Assembly (NCBI GenBank): GCA_020086605.1
Contig: JACBWW010000015.1
Span: 4,558,288 to 4,622,287, forward strand
DNA from: Lanius collurio
Taxonomy: Eukaryota; Chordata; Aves; Passeriformes; Laniidae
Length of the DNA stretch: 64,000 nucleotides
Reading direction: 5' to 3'
Numbering within the stretch: position 1 is the stretch's first letter; each line of letters starts with the position of its first letter. Shown here piece after piece: positions 62,932-64,000 of this stretch. The translations under genes and the position numbers were made by a program. The notes beneath the pieces are model-generated. The model was not told the origin of the DNA. It saw only the letters and a list, made by a program, of their open reading frames with translations, and ran no database searches.

Positions 62932-64000
62932 ACCCCTAATTTGTGTTTCTATACAGCTTTTAATTCAAAATTTAAAATCTTCCTTTAAAAAGATTATTAT
63001 GGCGAATGAAGAAGCTGGTGAAGGAGTTTTTAACATCAGTGTATGAATTGACTGCTGCAATGAAAGCCATTTAGAAATCATATTCAGTTATGTATTATCT
63101 AATGAACCAGAAATTTGCTGTGAACAGCTATGATTAATAATATTTACTTTTAAGAAAAGTACTACACCTAAAATGCTAAAACATGGGGGAACTATCTTAT
63201 TAATAGAATTTTCATATTTCCGTCTAATATAATCTTGACCACCATGAAGAGAAAAAGAAATAAAAATCAATACAAATTAATAACATTTGAGGACCTTTCA
63301 TTAACAAGTTAATATATATCTGTGACTTGATCACCCACGTTCTAACAGTCCTAACTATTTGTTAGGTGAGACCATATTAGTCACAGCACTCTCACAGTAA
63401 TAAGTCAGGCATGAGTTCCTGTCTCTGAGGGTAACTTTTAGTGCACCATACACCAGACCACAGGTTGTGAAGATGCTGGTTTTTCCTATGCCATGAATAG
63501 TTTGGACTTTAACTTGGGTTTCCTTTCCCTTTGTAACTCACCTAAAGGAAAGAGATAAACATTTTTATGACCTTTATATGATTTCAGCAGCTGCAAAAGG
63601 CATTGTTTTGTTATTTAAGAAGAAAAAGAATTAGTTTTTATTTAGAAAATGTTAAAATTCTAAAGTAGGATATAGTTACAAATCCAGGCAGGCAGTTACA
63701 AATGCACACACCAGCTTTGGTATGAAAGCTATCTTGCCAAGTTAGGCCAGGTCTATTCTTGGATTAATAAGTGCACTCAAGGGAATACATAAATTATGTT
63801 GAGGAGGATCTTCTCACACTTTTATCTACAATTTTAGTTATCTGAAAACACCTTTGTACTGAAGATTAACTATAAGACTGAGGATGTGTTTCCTAACTCT
63901 TCACTAACTATAGAATTACTCATTTCTGTTGCTTCTAGTTTGCATGGAAAGGAGGTAAACTGACCTTTCTACTCCTCAGGATAAAGATGAAGTCAACATC
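62932..64000. other. Anonymous AT-rich DNA to window end
   Basis: No gene, RNA or repeat recognised. Confidence 0.5.

Noticed and set aside
1..64000. CRISPR arrays, bacterial operons, rRNA or tRNA genes
   Set aside because: Vertebrate-type repeats dominate. I saw no regularly spaced direct repeats with unique spacers, no ribosomal sequence and no convincing tRNA A/B box pair. A tRNAscan run was not possible here.

Overview
The window looks like AT-rich, gene-poor nuclear DNA from a bird, most likely a passerine, and probably intergenic or deep intronic. The bird call rests on repeat content. There are at least eight CR1 LINE fragments, several ending in the typical avian CR1 3' tail (variants of TTCTATGATTCTATG). 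There are also several LTRs that I recognise from memory as common avian or songbird endogenous-retrovirus LTRs. I had no repeat library, so family names are deliberately loose. I found no convincing host protein-coding gene, tRNA, rRNA or CRISPR. The open frames are short, often lack an ATG (they open on TTG or GTG), match no protein I know, and several lie in transposon sequence.

Layout. Positions 1-332 hold an antisense CR1 piece cut by the window edge. Positions 794-1353 hold a minus-strand LTR with a candidate TATACA target duplication. Positions 1989-2476 hold a sense CR1 3' end. A GC-rich, LTR-like insert lies at 7055-7310, with a CR1 3' tail at 7683-7778. A plus-strand solo LTR of about 1 kb (10840-11874) carries a roughly 45-bp periodic motif. 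A minus-strand ERVK-like solo LTR (12690-13333) is flanked by CCCTTT on both sides. From 13.3 to 23.2 kb is mostly featureless, except for two diverged copies of an unnamed sequence at 20230-20500 and 21981-22190. CR1 pieces lie at 23249-23500, 26151-26212 and 27045-27710. The last carries a decayed reverse-transcriptase frame.

An LTR cluster occupies 31.9-35.3 kb, all on the minus strand. It starts with a second copy of the ERVK-like solo LTR (31942-32584), flanked by GCTGAG on both sides. From 35.3 to 56 kb there are only microsatellites, short tandem or inverted repeats and anonymous AT-rich DNA. A plus-strand LTR ends near 57277, CR1 tails lie at 56000-56071 and 62816-62931, and a GC-richer repeat-like block is at 62020-62410.

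Two assembly features matter to users. There is a 394-N gap at 24893-25286. There is also a single N at 41013 flanked by two identical 57-bp copies, which looks like an unmerged contig overlap rather than real DNA. I saw no novel biological system. The points most worth checking are the false duplication, the pair of solo LTRs with intact and different target duplications, and the unnamed duplicated sequence at 20.2 and 22.0 kb.
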